Of a DNA stretch of 64,000 bases, positions 13,001 through 23,256 are shown piece after piece; the stretch's first letter is position 1; each line of letters starts with the position of its first letter. The notes under the pieces were generated by a model. The model did no database searches. It had not been told where the DNA came from and was given only the letters and a program-made list of their open reading frames with translations. Position numbers and translations under genes: made by a program. The DNA is from Pratylenchus scribneri (taxonomy: Eukaryota; Nematoda; Chromadorea; Rhabditida; Pratylenchidae). The stretch spans positions 62,001-126,000 of the forward strand of contig JAQSEB010000135.1 in assembly GCA_030063045.1 (NCBI GenBank), written 5' to 3'.

Positions 13001-13705
13001 AAATGCCCTGGAGCCAAATCAAAATTACTTTAAAAAAATTTCTGCGGAGTCAAACTCCGGAGTCGGAGTCGAGTTTTAGAACCACTCCGGAATTGGAGTC
13101 GGAGTCGGAGTCAACAATTGGAAAGCCCGGAGTCGGAGTCGGAGCTAAATTTTTGAAAGGTCGGATTCCGGAGTCGGAGTCAAGATTTATGAAAAGCACA
13201 GCTCTGCTTTTAATAAATCAGAAACAGGTTGTAGACTCTACAAACCTTATACCAATTTGTAGATCTCATCGAGACGCATCAATTAGTATATAATTTGCCA
13301 TGGTTTGGTCAAAATTAAAGGTATAAAATTATTTAAACCATATTTCCAGTTTTTGGTTTTAAACACTTTAATTTTGGACTAAAACGTGTCAAATTATATA
13401 CCAATCGATGTGTCTCGATGAGATCTACAAAATGGTATAAGGTTTTTAGGGTCTATAACCGGTATCTTCTGATTTATTAAAAGTCAAAAACTACTTTTGA
13501 TGCACAAAAAATTTTATCCAAATTGAACAGGGAATTGGCGGAAATTCGACGGACAACACATTTTCGGATGGACGAACGCACGACATGCTCAATTTGTGGA
13601 CGGGCATTGAACAGTGGAAAAGCCAGTGAAGAATTCGCCCGAAATCCACAAAATGGCCAATTGATTCATCTACGATGCCATAGGGCGAGAATGGAGAAAG
13701 TCTGA
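4064..13705 (+). CDS. TGFBRAP1: Vps39/TGFBRAP1-like CORVET/HOPS tethering protein, 894 aa, 13 exons
   Basis: Exons 4064-4129, 4506-4637, 4685-4807, 5380-5730, 6070-6239, 7089-7380, 8051-8338, 8890-9161, 10052-10250, 10769-10987, 11522-11700, 12409-12627 and 13531-13705 total 2685 nt in one frame. The N-terminal third starts with a beta-propeller-like CNH segment (VTALNGFGTTIFAGTSHG); the middle is helical and rich in Q/E repeats, as in clathrin-heavy-chain-repeat tethers; the C-terminus has the Vps39_2-type segment (VLHNVPTTLSSTPLIQNFL) and a zinc-binding tail CSICGRAL ... GQLIHLRCHR. Length matches animal TGFBRAP1 (about 860 aa). Known family role: Rab5/Rab7-dependent endosome and lysosome tethering. 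TGFBRAP1 is preferred over VPS39 for its C-terminus; the distinction is tentative. Least certain: exon 1 and the AAAA|GTTGG donor of exon 8. Long introns 8, 11 and 12 carry repeats. Confidence 0.82.
12662..13206. mobile_element. hAT-like MITE with GACTCC-rich ends, 8-bp TSD
   Basis: Starts CAGAGCTGGG and ends GCACAGCTCTG (inverted CAGAGCTGTG), flanked by identical 8-mers CTTTTAAT at 12654-12661 and 13207-13214. The subterminal regions are arrays of GACTCC / GGAGTC hexamers (about 12670-12845 and 13045-13185) in inverted arrangement. It is 545 bp and non-coding, inside the last intron of the TGFBRAP1-like gene. The 8-bp duplication and CAG terminus point to hAT mobilisation in trans. Confidence 0.8.
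13211..13490. repeat. Palindromic MITE family M1 copy
   Basis: A hairpin-like repeat: AATAAATCAGAAAC at the left and its inverted match CTGATTTATT at the right, with internal CTCATCGAGACGCATC and the inverted GATGTGTCTCGATGAG. The same unit recurs in introns and spacers across the window (for example 17359-17607, 20823-21080, 57830-58080, 61205-61480). Non-coding; it lies next to the hAT-like MITE in the same intron. Confidence 0.6.
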
Positions 13706-13905
13706 TGACAAAAAAATGTCCAATTTTATATTTTATTTTAATGATTTATTGTTTAAAATCGCAAATTTTGACACATTGATTTTTTTTATTTCTTTAAATA
13801 TTAAATTTATTGCTTTATTTGAATAAAATGTGATTATTTATTTTTCATTTATATTGCATTATAAAATCAAAATCGTAAGATACGTTTAGTTTTTTTATTG
13901 TATTT

Positions 13906-14068
13906 TTCTAATATAGAATAACGGATAAAAAATAATAATACATAGAATAACCGATAAAAATAATACATAGAATAACTGATAAAATAATGCATAGAATAAT
14001 GAATAAAATAATACATACAATAAGAATAAAAATAATACATAGAATATCTGATAAAATTAATATATAGT
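13906..14068. repeat. Tandem ~30-bp AT-rich repeat
   Basis: About five imperfect copies of a unit like ATACATAGAATAACTGATAAA lead directly into the 24-bp satellite. No coding potential; the rest of the 3' flank of the TGFBRAP1-like gene (13706-13905) is plain AT-rich sequence. Confidence 0.6.
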
Positions 14069-14070
14069 AA

Positions 14071-16216
14071 GTTCTGATTTTTAATTCCGGAAAGAATTCT
14101 GATTTTTATTCCGGAAAGAATTCTGATTTTTATTCCGGAAAGAATTCTGATTTTCATTCCGTAAAGAATTCTGATTTTCATTCCGGAAGAATTCTGATTT
14201 TCATTCCGGAAAGAATTCTGATTTTCATTCCGTAAAGAATTCTGATTTTCATTCCGGAAGAATTCTGATTTTTATTCCGGAAAGAATTCTGATTTTCATT
14301 CCGGAAAGAATTCTGATTTTTATTCCGGAAAGAATTTTGATTTTTATTCCGGAAAAAATTCTGATTTTCATTCCGGAAAGAATTCTGATTTTCGTTCCGG
14401 AACGAATTCTGATTTTCATTCCGGAAAAAATTCTGATTTTCATTCCGGAAGAATTCTGATTTTTATTCCGGAAAGAATTCTGATTTTCATTCCGGAAAGA
14501 ATTCTGATTTTTATTCCGGAAAGAATTCTGATTTTCATTCCGGAAAGAAATCTGATTTTTATTCCGGAAAGAATTCTGATTTTTATTCCGGAAAGAATTC
14601 TGATTTTCATTCCGGAAGAATTCTGATTTTTATTCCGGAAAGAATTCTGATTTTCATTCCGGAAAGAATTCTGATTTTTATTCCGGAAAGAATTTTGATT
14701 TTTATTCCGGAAAAAATTCTGATTTTTATTCCGGAAAGAATTCTGATTTTCATTCCGGAAAGAATTCTGATTTTTATTCCGGAAAGAATTCTGATTTTCA
14801 TTCCGGAAAGAAATCTGATTTTCATTCCGGAGAGAATTCTGATTTTCATTCCGGAAAAAATTCTGATTTTCATTCCGGAGAGAATTCTGATTTTCATTCC
14901 TGAAAAAATTCTGATTTTCATTCCGGAGAGAATTCTGATTTTCATTCCGGAAAAAATTCTGATTTTCATTCCGGAGAGAATTCTGATTTTCATTCCGGAA
15001 AAAATTCTGATTTTCATTCCGGAGAGAATTCTGATTTTCATTCCGGAAAAAATTCTGATTTTCATTCCGGAGAGAATTCTGATTTTCATTCCGGAATAAA
15101 AATCAGAATTCTTTCCGGAATGAAAATCAGAATTCTTTCCGGAATGAAAATCAGAATTCTTTCCGGAATAAAAATCAGAATTCTTTCCGGAATAAAAATC
15201 AGAATTCTTTCCGGAATAAAAATCAGAATTCTTTCCGGAATAAAAATCAGAATTCTTTCCAGAATGAAAATCAGAATTCTTTCCGGAATAAAAATCAGAA
15301 TTCTTTCCGGAATAAAAATCAGAATTCTTTCCGGAATGAAAATCATAATTCTTTCCGGAATAAAAATCAGAATTCTCTCCGGAATGTAAATCAGGGGCCT
15401 TATTCTCATCTCCGGATTTATTGCTAAATCCGGATTTATTTCTTAAATCGCGATTAAATTTTCTAAATCGGCATTCTCATGTTCGGTTCTTAAATCCAGA
15501 TTTAGACTAAATCGCGATTTATTTAATCGCGATTTAGCGTTGGCTAAATCGCGATTTAGGACCCTAAATCCTATTTTCTTATTCTCATCTTTTAGCAATA
15601 AATCGGGATTTATTTTTATAAAGGGAAATTAAATCCTAGTCTGAGGCACGATTTAGCATGGATTTAGCAGTTAAAAAATCATAAAAAAATTTATTTTTAA
15701 TTATAATTGAGTCAAATATTTTTTAAAATGATAAGAATATGTTTATCTATCATTTAAAAATAATTTTAAATGAAATTTCCATAAAATTATTTTTTTCCAT
15801 TTTTCCAATTTTTTGCCTTTTTACATGAGAAAAATATTTCTGGCCATTTTTATATTCAAAAGAAAAAATTTAACCTTATTTGAACGATATTTTACTAATT
15901 TTCTCATTTATTTATTTATTTTGCTTTGATTTTCCTCTTTTTCCCTGCCTAAATCCGGATTTAATAAATACCGATTTAGTAAATCGCGATTCGACACGAG
16001 AATAACGATTTAAGAAATTTTTAAATCCCGATTTAATAAATCCGGAGATGAGAATAACTCCCCAGAATTCTCTCCGGAATGAAAATCAGATTTCTTTCCG
16101 GAATGAAAATCAGAATTCTTTCCTGAATAAAAATCAGAATTCTTTCCGGAATAAAAATCAGAATTCTTTCCGGAATAAAAATCAGAATTCTTTCCGGAAT
16201 GAAAATCAGAATTCAA
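14071..16216. repeat. 24-bp satellite in inverted (hairpin) arrangement
   Basis: A 24-bp unit, GAATTCTGATTTTTATTCCG plus GAAA, with T/C variation and occasional 23-bp units, repeats about 40 times to near 15095, then flips to its reverse complement for about 12 units up to 15394, and resumes after an inserted MITE (15395-16062) for about 6 more. From about 14830 to 15090 the units alternate GGAGAG and GGAAAAA types, giving a 48-bp higher-order repeat. Because 24 is divisible by 3, both strands are open over long stretches; these frames are an artefact of repeat length. The inverted arms could fold into a very large hairpin. Confidence 0.9.
15395..16062. mobile_element. MITE inserted in the satellite, CAG target duplication
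   Basis: Ends GGGCCTTATTCTCATCTCCG and, inverted, GGGAGTTATTCTCATCTCCG, with TIR similarity over at least 25 bp, are flanked by CAG on both sides (15392-15394 and 16063-16065); removing element plus one CAG restores the satellite unit. Subterminal TAAATCGCGATTTA palindromes repeat near the 5' end. A 3-bp duplication and GGGCC terminus resemble PIF/Harbinger elements, although those normally duplicate TAA/TTA, so the superfamily is uncertain. Non-coding. Confidence 0.65.
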
Positions 16217-16350
16217 ACATTTTTTCTGACTTTGAGGCATTCGGATTCGGACCCAGGAGCTTTTGGTCCTTAACCGATCCGATAGCATTCCGAATTATTC
16301 TGATATTTTATTTCTGATATAGTTGGAATATTTTCAATTTTTTCTAATTT

Positions 16351-18559
16351 TATGCTTGTGACAATGTGCTGACATCATTTGGCCATAAATACGTATGCAA
16401 TAAGAAATTGGAGCGTCAATCTGCTGACCAACATTCAAATTATTTGACTTGCCCAAAGTGCCGGAAAAACTATGGCGAAAATAATCAGCCAATTCCTCTG
16501 GGCATGGTCTACACATTTGGGATTGCCGATATTTTTCCTCCAAATTCTAAATCTGTGGAGGCAGTGGCTTTTGGCAATGTTGTCGAGCGAATCATCGGCA
16601 AGAATGGACGACAATTCCAAAGCCTCTCGGATAATCAGAAGATTGAACTTTGGACTTATGTCAAAAATTGGGACTACATATTTTTGATTGCATATCGATT
16701 AGAGTCAGATGAACGTGGAAATGAAATTAAGGTAATGATTTAAGAATTGAGAAATGAAAAAGGTTTGATAATAATTTTGAATAATTTTTAAAATGAAGCA
16801 ATAGGGATCGGATGGTTCGAGACCACTTTAGGAATTTTTCGGCCTCTCGACTGGTATTGATTTGGTAATCTTGAACGGAATTCCGACAGAAACTAGACTA
16901 ACTGTTTTTTTCGGTATTGGAGTTATTGATAAAAAGTCATGGTTTAAAATTTTCTTTGTCGAAATATTTTTAGTGAAAAATTTTGCCCTCAGGCTATTTT
17001 ATTTAAAAAATTTTTCATTTGAATTTAAATTTACCGTAATAATGAAAATACCGAAGTTTTCGGAATCAATATTTTTCGGTAATCCCGAATAGGTTCCCGG
17101 CCGAAGATCTTGCCGATCCCTTAAGAACAAATGGATAATTTTATTAATTTTATAGAAATGGGTTGTACTGGAAGTGAGGAAAAAAGCATTGCATGTACAA
17201 AATCCACCACCAGAAAATCCAATGAATCGGAAAAATAAACGCGTATTTATTAAATATTTTTTTAAAGAAAATTTTTTCTTTTTAAGCCAAATCCACCAAA
17301 CGCGAGTGGACGTAAACAGATGAGGTTTAACTTTTAAGAAAAACTTAAAATTTTAACTTCTAATAAATCAGAAGCCGGTTTTAGACCCATCAAATCTTAT
17401 ATAAATTTGTAGATCTCATCGAGACGCATTGATTGGTATATAAAATGTCAGGTTTTAGCACAAAATTTAGTGTGTTTAACACCAAAAACTATAAAATGGT
17501 TAAAACAGTTTAACTCTATCAATTTTAATTTAAACTAGGAAATTTATATGCCAAAAGACGCGACTCGATTTGTAGAGTCTAAAACCGTTTTCTGAATTAA
17601 TAGAAGTCAAAAACTTTTTTAGTTGTAAAAATTTTTTTGATAATTAAAAATTTATATTAAGAAAATGAAATGCTCCATTTCTTATCGCTAAAATTAAAAT
17701 AAAAATTGTTTAGAATAAAAACATTAATTACAGAATTACGGACTTCTTTAATCAGAGGAAAAAATTAAAACAAGAAAACAAAAAAGGAAAAGGCGGATCA
17801 AGCGGGCATCGTTTGTTCCCTGACAGCATTAGAACGCAGGGTGTAAGCAGCGGGGGGACATCAACATCAAGAGTGGATAAAGGAAAAAGTATTGATGTCC
17901 AAAAACAAGAGCAGGAAGCATGGTAATTTACAGAGTTAGAATATATTATATTTGTTTGAAATGATTTTTAATACTTTTATAGTTTTTTTACATTCACTTT
18001 TTCCTCGAAGGAAAAAGGGAAAGGTCCCACCTTTGGGTCAACAGGATTAGGTTAGGGACATTCATGGATAGGTTACGGTTAGGATGGGATAAAAATCATC
18101 TCACCTATCCCAAGCCCTCTCTCTAAAACCCAAAGGGAATAAATGCAGAATTTTAACAACAAAACAGGGAAAAATTAGAGTCAAAAATAGCCAGAAAAGG
18201 TCAAATATTTACCAAAATTGATCCCGATATTGAAAAAATTTAACCAAAAATGGATTCGAAGGGTGAAATTTTAGTCAAAATGGTCTCGCCAAAAATTTAA
18301 TCTATGGCTCCACATAAAATTTTTACCAATAATTAATCCTCATGATGAAAGGGAAGCTGGTCGGTTTGGACCCTCGGTTTTCATGGTTTTCAGATATCAT
18401 TTCGGTTCGGATGACCGATTTTGAGCAAAACTACTTTATAGGAATGCTCCTCTTCTCGATGATGATGTTGAAAATGAACAAGAAGCACAAAATGTGGAAA
18501 TTTCAGAAGAAGATGAACAAGAAATAATTGAATTATTCCGTAATACAGTATTTATATAA
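16351..18559 (+). CDS. RING-like gene, 5' end missing, five visible exons
   Basis: Visible exons 16351-16731, 17156-17242, 17287-17324, 17758-17922 and 18442-18559 stay in one frame to TAA at 18557-18559. The first exon has a second-half RING pattern, ACDNVLTSFGHKYVC ... YLTCPKC, but the expected first C-x2-C pair is absent. In frame there is a stop at 16345-16347, no AG acceptor and no ATG before it; the first in-frame ATG is 16504, inside the conserved region. The C-terminal half is basic (RKKLKQENKKGKGG) and then acidic (LLDDDVENEQEAQ). The inverted satellite begins about 135 bp upstream, so the 5' exons have probably been displaced or lost. Acceptor of exon 4 (CAGAG|G) is unusual. Function, perhaps E3 ligase-related, is not established. 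Confidence 0.55.
16803..17122. repeat. Possible short inverted-repeat element in an intron
   Basis: AGGGATCGG at the left and CCGATCCCT at the right bracket about 320 bp inside intron 1 of the RING-like gene. No convincing target duplication was seen, so this is a relic or an unrelated inverted pair. Confidence 0.3.
17359..17607. repeat. Palindromic MITE family M1 copy
   Basis: Left end TAATAAATCAGAAGCCGG and right end CCGTTTTCTGAATTAATA are inverted matches; internal CTCATCGAGACGCATTG is diagnostic for the family. It lies in an intron of the RING-like gene. Confidence 0.55.
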
Positions 18560-18673
18560 ACTGAAGTGAAGAAGAAAATAGCGATGATTAATGGATAAAA
18601 ATGTATCAGCATTTTTTTTTAATTTTTGTCAATTTGATTATTTATTCTAAATTAAATCATATGTCGCGATATT

Positions 18674-19698
18674 TTATTCTAATTCTAACACACATTGTTG
18701 ATGAATGAAAAATGTTAGATTTATAAGTTGAATTCTGCCTTCGCCGATATTTGCATTTTCTTTGTTGAATTTATCCACGAATTTTTTGTGTCCAATCCAA
18801 TCGCAAAACTCGCTCGGTAAAATATTACTAATCCGATAGGTAATTTTGTATTCAGCAGCAAATTTTGATACGAATTTGGACAAAGGACTCATTCTGTTGC
18901 TCTCAGTGCCATTCTCTTCATCCTCATCAATATTAGAATTTGAGGAAGTGTTCTCGCTGATGCTACTGACCTTAAATCGCAGTCCGCGTGATTCTGAAAA
19001 TATTTTTATATTGTAAATATTATAGATTAAAAATCAAAGTTTTTAAGTGTATATTTTTAGTTCTTTTTTAAAGTGGATAAACGATAAATCTACTACTAAA
19101 TAATATAAGATATGTGATGTTTTTGTATACAATATATGGAAAATATTTTTTTTACCAACAAAACAGTTTTTGACTTCTAATAAATCCGAAACCAGTTTTA
19201 GATCCAACAACCCTTTTACCATTTTGTTGATCTCATCGAGAAACAATCAAAATGTATATAAAAATGTAAAGTTTTGGCCCAAAATTTAGGAGTTTAAAAC
19301 CAATAACCGGAAATATGTTTAAACGGTTTAATACCCATTAATTTTGGGCCAAAATGTGCCATTTTATATACCATTCGATGCTTCTCGATGAGTTCTGCTA
19401 AATGGTATAAGTTTTGTATGGTCTTGTCAAAAACTGTTTTGTTGGTAAAAAAATATTTATTAAATTTCTAATAAATTTAATTAAATTATTTACGTATTAA
19501 ATTGCATTTTTTATTGGCCACATTGTCCATGAGAAGGCAGCATTTAGCATTGTTGTTTGTTTTCATTGAATGATATGTTCGAAATCGATGGCATAAAAAC
19601 AGCAAACTGCGGTGTTTTCGATGGTAGAACATTTGTTGCCGGGTTTGGCTGGCATTTATCATAAAATTGGTGGTTGACACATTTAGAAAACAATACAT
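18674..19698 (-). CDS. Truncated member of the m-AAA-anchor-like family (copy A), 174 aa
   Basis: Exons 19494-19698 and 18674-18993 (minus) give 175 codons including the stop. The first exon shows the family N-terminus: basic, nearly free of acidic residues, MFYHRKHRSLLFLCHRFRTY then AKCCLLMDNVANKKC, compatible with a mitochondrial presequence. The second exon starts QSRGLRFK and has the helix-like segment FVDKFNKENANIGEG, but the frame then ends without the membrane segment or the intermembrane-space-like domain found in copy B (19939-23060), which lies immediately upstream on the same strand. No remaining exons were found in the 115 bp before the RING-like gene. Either a short protein or a decayed tandem duplicate. 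Confidence 0.55.
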
Positions 19699-19938
19699 TT
19701 CGATCCTTGAATTTAGCAGAAAAATATCTGAAATTTTATAAAATTTTAAAAATATAATTAATAAATAGAAAGGTATAAAAATGAATTAATCAATATTCAA
19801 TAATCGTATAAATATTATAAAAAAAAATTTTAAAATTTATACAAAAATGGAAAATTTATAACAATTTTTTGTACTTCCAATTTAATTATTTGCTTTAAAA
19901 TAAATTATTCCATCAAACAACAAAAATTTGCACGCCAA

Positions 19939-22900
19939 TCAATTTTGTTTCGCTTTTTTGTACATTCTTCCATTTGAATTTCTGGACACAATACGGAACC
20001 TCCGTTTGAAAAATAGTTTTAATATAAAACGTCTCCAATGTTCGTGCACAAATATCATGAGTAAAAATGTGCCCAAATAGTAGACAATTTTACTAAAAAA
20101 AATTTAAATATTAATTAAAAATTTAATTTACAGGCCTAGCAATTATTTCTTTTAATATCAGTGTTTTTTAGATATTTCAATAAATTAAATTTATTAGTCA
20201 TTTTATTTTTTTTTTCAAAAATTGGTTTCTAGAGATTTTCAAGAGCGTAGAACACGAATTTGACATTCATTTTGTCATATCTCGCCAGTTTGGTTAGAAA
20301 ATGCCAGCTTTTATCAATAAAATGCAATTGGGAGGACCAAGGGCATTTATGGTGAACATTTGTGGACAATATATAGATTATCCAACGCAACTCATCAGCG
20401 AGCAGAATCGAATGGTACCATTTTTATTAGGCAAAACTCGAATATTGACAGGTTAGAGGTCACAAAATATCTTATAATCCTTTTGTCCACAGAAAATTTT
20501 CACCAAAAATGCCCTTATTCCCCCTTTGCATTTTATTGGTAAAGGTGGGCATTTTCTAACCAAGATGCCGAGATATGACAGAAATGAATGACAAATTCGT
20601 GTTTTATGTCTCCGAAAACCCCTCAGTAAATATATTTTAAGAGAAAAAAATCGAAAAATTTTTAGGGACCCAGATTCTTTACGAATTGCCTTAAATTTTA
20701 TTGAAAATATTTTTATAAAGCGAAATACTCTTCCTAATCGTCCGGCGTCATTTCCACAATATGTAAAGGGCGGTACAAATATGGGCACTTCCACAATGGT
20801 ATAAATAAAGGCTTTTTCGATTATAATAAATCAGAAACCGGTTTTAGACCCCACAAACCTTATGCCATTTGTAGATCTCATCGAGACGCATCGAATGGTA
20901 TTTAATTTGTTATGGTTTGACCAAAAATAAAAGAGTTTAAAACCAAAACTTGAAAAATGGTATAATACCATTTAATTTTGACTAACCATGACAAATTATA
21001 TAACAATCGATGCGTCTCGATGAGATCTACAAAATGGTATAAGGTTTGTGGGGTCTAAAACCGGTTTCTGATTTATTATAATCGAAAACGCCTATATTTG
21101 TACCATGGTGGAGGTGCCCATATTTATACTATTAAAGCACCTTCCTAATATTTCACCTTCATTTTAAATGAGATTTCAAATATTTTTTCATTATAAATTT
21201 GCTTACTATAATTTGCTGGGATTAAGTTGGCCAGTGACAATTGGAATGGAGTCTCGCACACCAATTCGACGTTCTTCATCGTAAATTCGTTGGGTTAATG
21301 CCATTGGCTTTTTGCGGAATGATTCATCCAATTGAACATGCAAACCGAGCGAAGTGAACTGAATTTTTATAAAATTTATAATGTTTTTTATTGTATTTAT
21401 TAACCGGCGGTTCTCCCTTGATTAGAGCATTCGGGTGGATGAGTACGACAAGCAAGTTCTGTTCCGGATAATGGTAAATGGTGTCAATCTAAAAATATTT
21501 CAAAAATATTTTAAAAATAAGTAAAAAAAATTCTTAGTTCTTTTGAACCTTTAAAAACATTCGAAATTGTTCAATTTAAAAAGGATAAAGTAAAAGGACT
21601 CGACATTCGACCCCTCCATTTTGCCGAAAAATCAATAACTTTTTTGTGTTTGATCCTAGACCCATAAACCATTTACTTAGAATATTTGTAGAACTCATCG
21701 AGATGCGTCGATTGATATATAGTTTTATTTTTTCTGGGTTTGGTTCAAAACTAAAAGAATTATAAACCAAAAACCAAAATAGGGTTTAAATGGTTTAACA
21801 CTTTGAATTTTGGACAAACCGTGACAAATTATACATTAATCGACGCATCTCGATGAGCTCTACAATTATGCTAAATGGTTTATGGATCTAGGATCAAGTA
21901 CAAAAAAGTGATCTTTCGGCAAAAAAATGTGATTTTTCGGCAAATGAATGTAAATGTTCCGGCAAAAAAAAATTGGCACCCCTCCAAGTATTCCTATGTT
22001 TCCGAATTTGTGATAGTAATTCCAATAAATTCGTTTAATTTGAATTTCTTTAATTTATATATTCCCATTATTCGTTTTAAGGCCAAACCTCTCCAGATGG
22101 CAAATATTCATTCAAGAATTGGTCGAACGTGATTGGCGGCTGTGCCAAAATTTGGGCATGCTCTAGCCTCATTTTGTAGCGCGGTCGAAATTTCCAGATC
22201 AAATAGAGCATAAAAATGAGCGATAAGATGCCTGGGATTGCTAGAGGAGCGGAGATTGAGAAAAATTTAGATAATTCTTTATCATTCCGTAATACTTTAG
22301 CATCTGTAATGAAATCGGAGTTAATTTTTTTTTCGATTTCAAGCCTAATAATCATAAATTTTTAATTAATTGTTATTTTTAAAATTTAAAAAATAATTTT
22401 TGATAATAATTTTCTCTACTAATTTTCTGCTATTTCTAACATAATTCGTCGATTTTAATATCTGAAATGAATTCAAATATAGTTTCAAGTTGATCATCGG
22501 CATATTCAATTTTGTAGCCGCTTTTTGCATGTTCTTTGTTGAATTTTGCCATATTTCGATTTATAGCATTAACATTCGCGGTCGTCACCTTATAATTTTT
22601 GGGTAATTCGCTAAGGAATTTGGACAATAATTTTTGAGGATCTATTTTTTCGGTGCCCTCTTTCTTGCCATCCGAAGTAGCAGCAGTGGAGGAAGTGTTT
22701 TGTCGAAATTCGCGCGAATCTAAAACATTTTATTTTAATTATTTTAAATAATTTTGTAACCCATAAACAATAATATCCTTAGGTTATTTTAAGTTTAAAA
22801 ATCTACCAAATCCCAATTTTTTTTTATAAATTAAACCTAATCTAGTAGTAAACTTATAAATTTTATAAAAATTACTTACGAATTAAAATGCATTTTTTAT

Positions 22901-23060
22901 TGGCCACATTATCGAAGAGAAGGCAGCATTTTGCACCATTGTTTATTTTCATTGAATGATTTTCTCGAAATTGGTGGCATAAAAACAGCAAATTGCGATG
23001 ATTTCGATGGCAGAGTATTTGCTGGTGAAGATGGCTGGCACCTCTCAAAAAATTGTACAT
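19939..23060 (-). CDS. m-AAA protease anchor-like protein without AAA+/peptidase (copy B), 354 aa
   Basis: Exons 22880-23060, 22441-22719, 22089-22303, 21405-21488, 21207-21358 and 19939-20092 (minus) join in one frame of 1065 nt. Residues 1-60: basic presequence-like HRNHRNLLFLCHQFRENHS. Residues 61-153: charged, helix-prone (MAKFNKEHAKSGYKIEY). About 172-190: membrane segment PLAIPGILSLIFMLYLIW followed by KFRPR. About 211-300: ITFDQFLNEYLPSGE, NLLVVLIHPNALIKGEP and RRIGVRDSIPIVTG, which line up in order and spacing with the FtsH_ext domain of paraplegin/AFG3L2. About 306-320: second membrane segment YYLGTFLLMIFV, then a short basic tail and stop. In m-AAA proteases the AAA+ domain follows the second membrane segment; here it is missing. 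Inferred site: mitochondrial inner membrane. The last intron (1.1 kb) is filled with hairpin MITEs. Confidence 0.72.
20240..20617. mobile_element. MITE with ~90-bp terminal inverted repeats
   Basis: Left arm from about 20240 (ACACGAATTTGACATTCATT, then CATATCTCGCCAG) matches the inverted right arm ending about 20617 (AATGAATGACAAATTCGTGT) over roughly 90 bp at about 85-90 percent by eye. Non-coding; inserted in the last intron of the m-AAA-anchor-like copy B. Exact ends and duplication were not resolved. Confidence 0.55.
20775..21133. repeat. Long near-perfect palindrome containing an M1 MITE
   Basis: The M1 core (about 20823-21080; AGAAACCGGTTTTAGACC inverted at the right) is itself flanked by inverted copies of ATATGGGCACTTCCAC and GTGGAGGTGCCCATAT, so the hairpin extends about 360 bp. 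The outer arms may belong to an older element or to an inverted duplication of the insertion site. Non-coding. Confidence 0.6.
21620..21925. repeat. M1-related palindromic MITE, divergent subfamily
   Basis: TTTGATCCTAGACCCATAAACC at the left (read as TTTGATCCTAG and ACCCATAAACC) is inverted at the right as GGTTTATGGATCTAGGATC; internal CTCATCGAGATGCGTCG. It lies in an intron of the m-AAA-anchor-like copy B. Confidence 0.55.
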
Positions 23061-23256
23061 TTTTGGTCCTTGAATTTAGCAGAAAAACCTAAATTTTAAA
23101 AATATTTTCGAATTATATTTTAGAAATAAAAATAATAATTTGATATTCGAAGGACAAAATTAAAAATGATTACAAAAGAAAAATGAATGATTTTATTCCT
23201 TTATTAATTTTGCCAAATAAAATAATTAAAAAATAATGAATCAAATGAAAAAAAAA

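Noticed and set aside
12624..13293. Ser/Glu-rich protein frames (SDSGSDSNSDS, ELESESES)
   Set aside because: Product of GACTCC/GGAGTC arrays inside a transposable element in an intron.
14607..15409. Long open frames on both strands with repeats such as ILSGMKIR and ERILIFIP
   Set aside because: They arise because the 24-bp satellite unit is divisible by three and lacks stops; no start context, splice signals or non-repeat coding sequence.
14071..16216. CRISPR-like array
   Set aside because: Direct head-to-tail satellite without spacers, in a eukaryotic genome.
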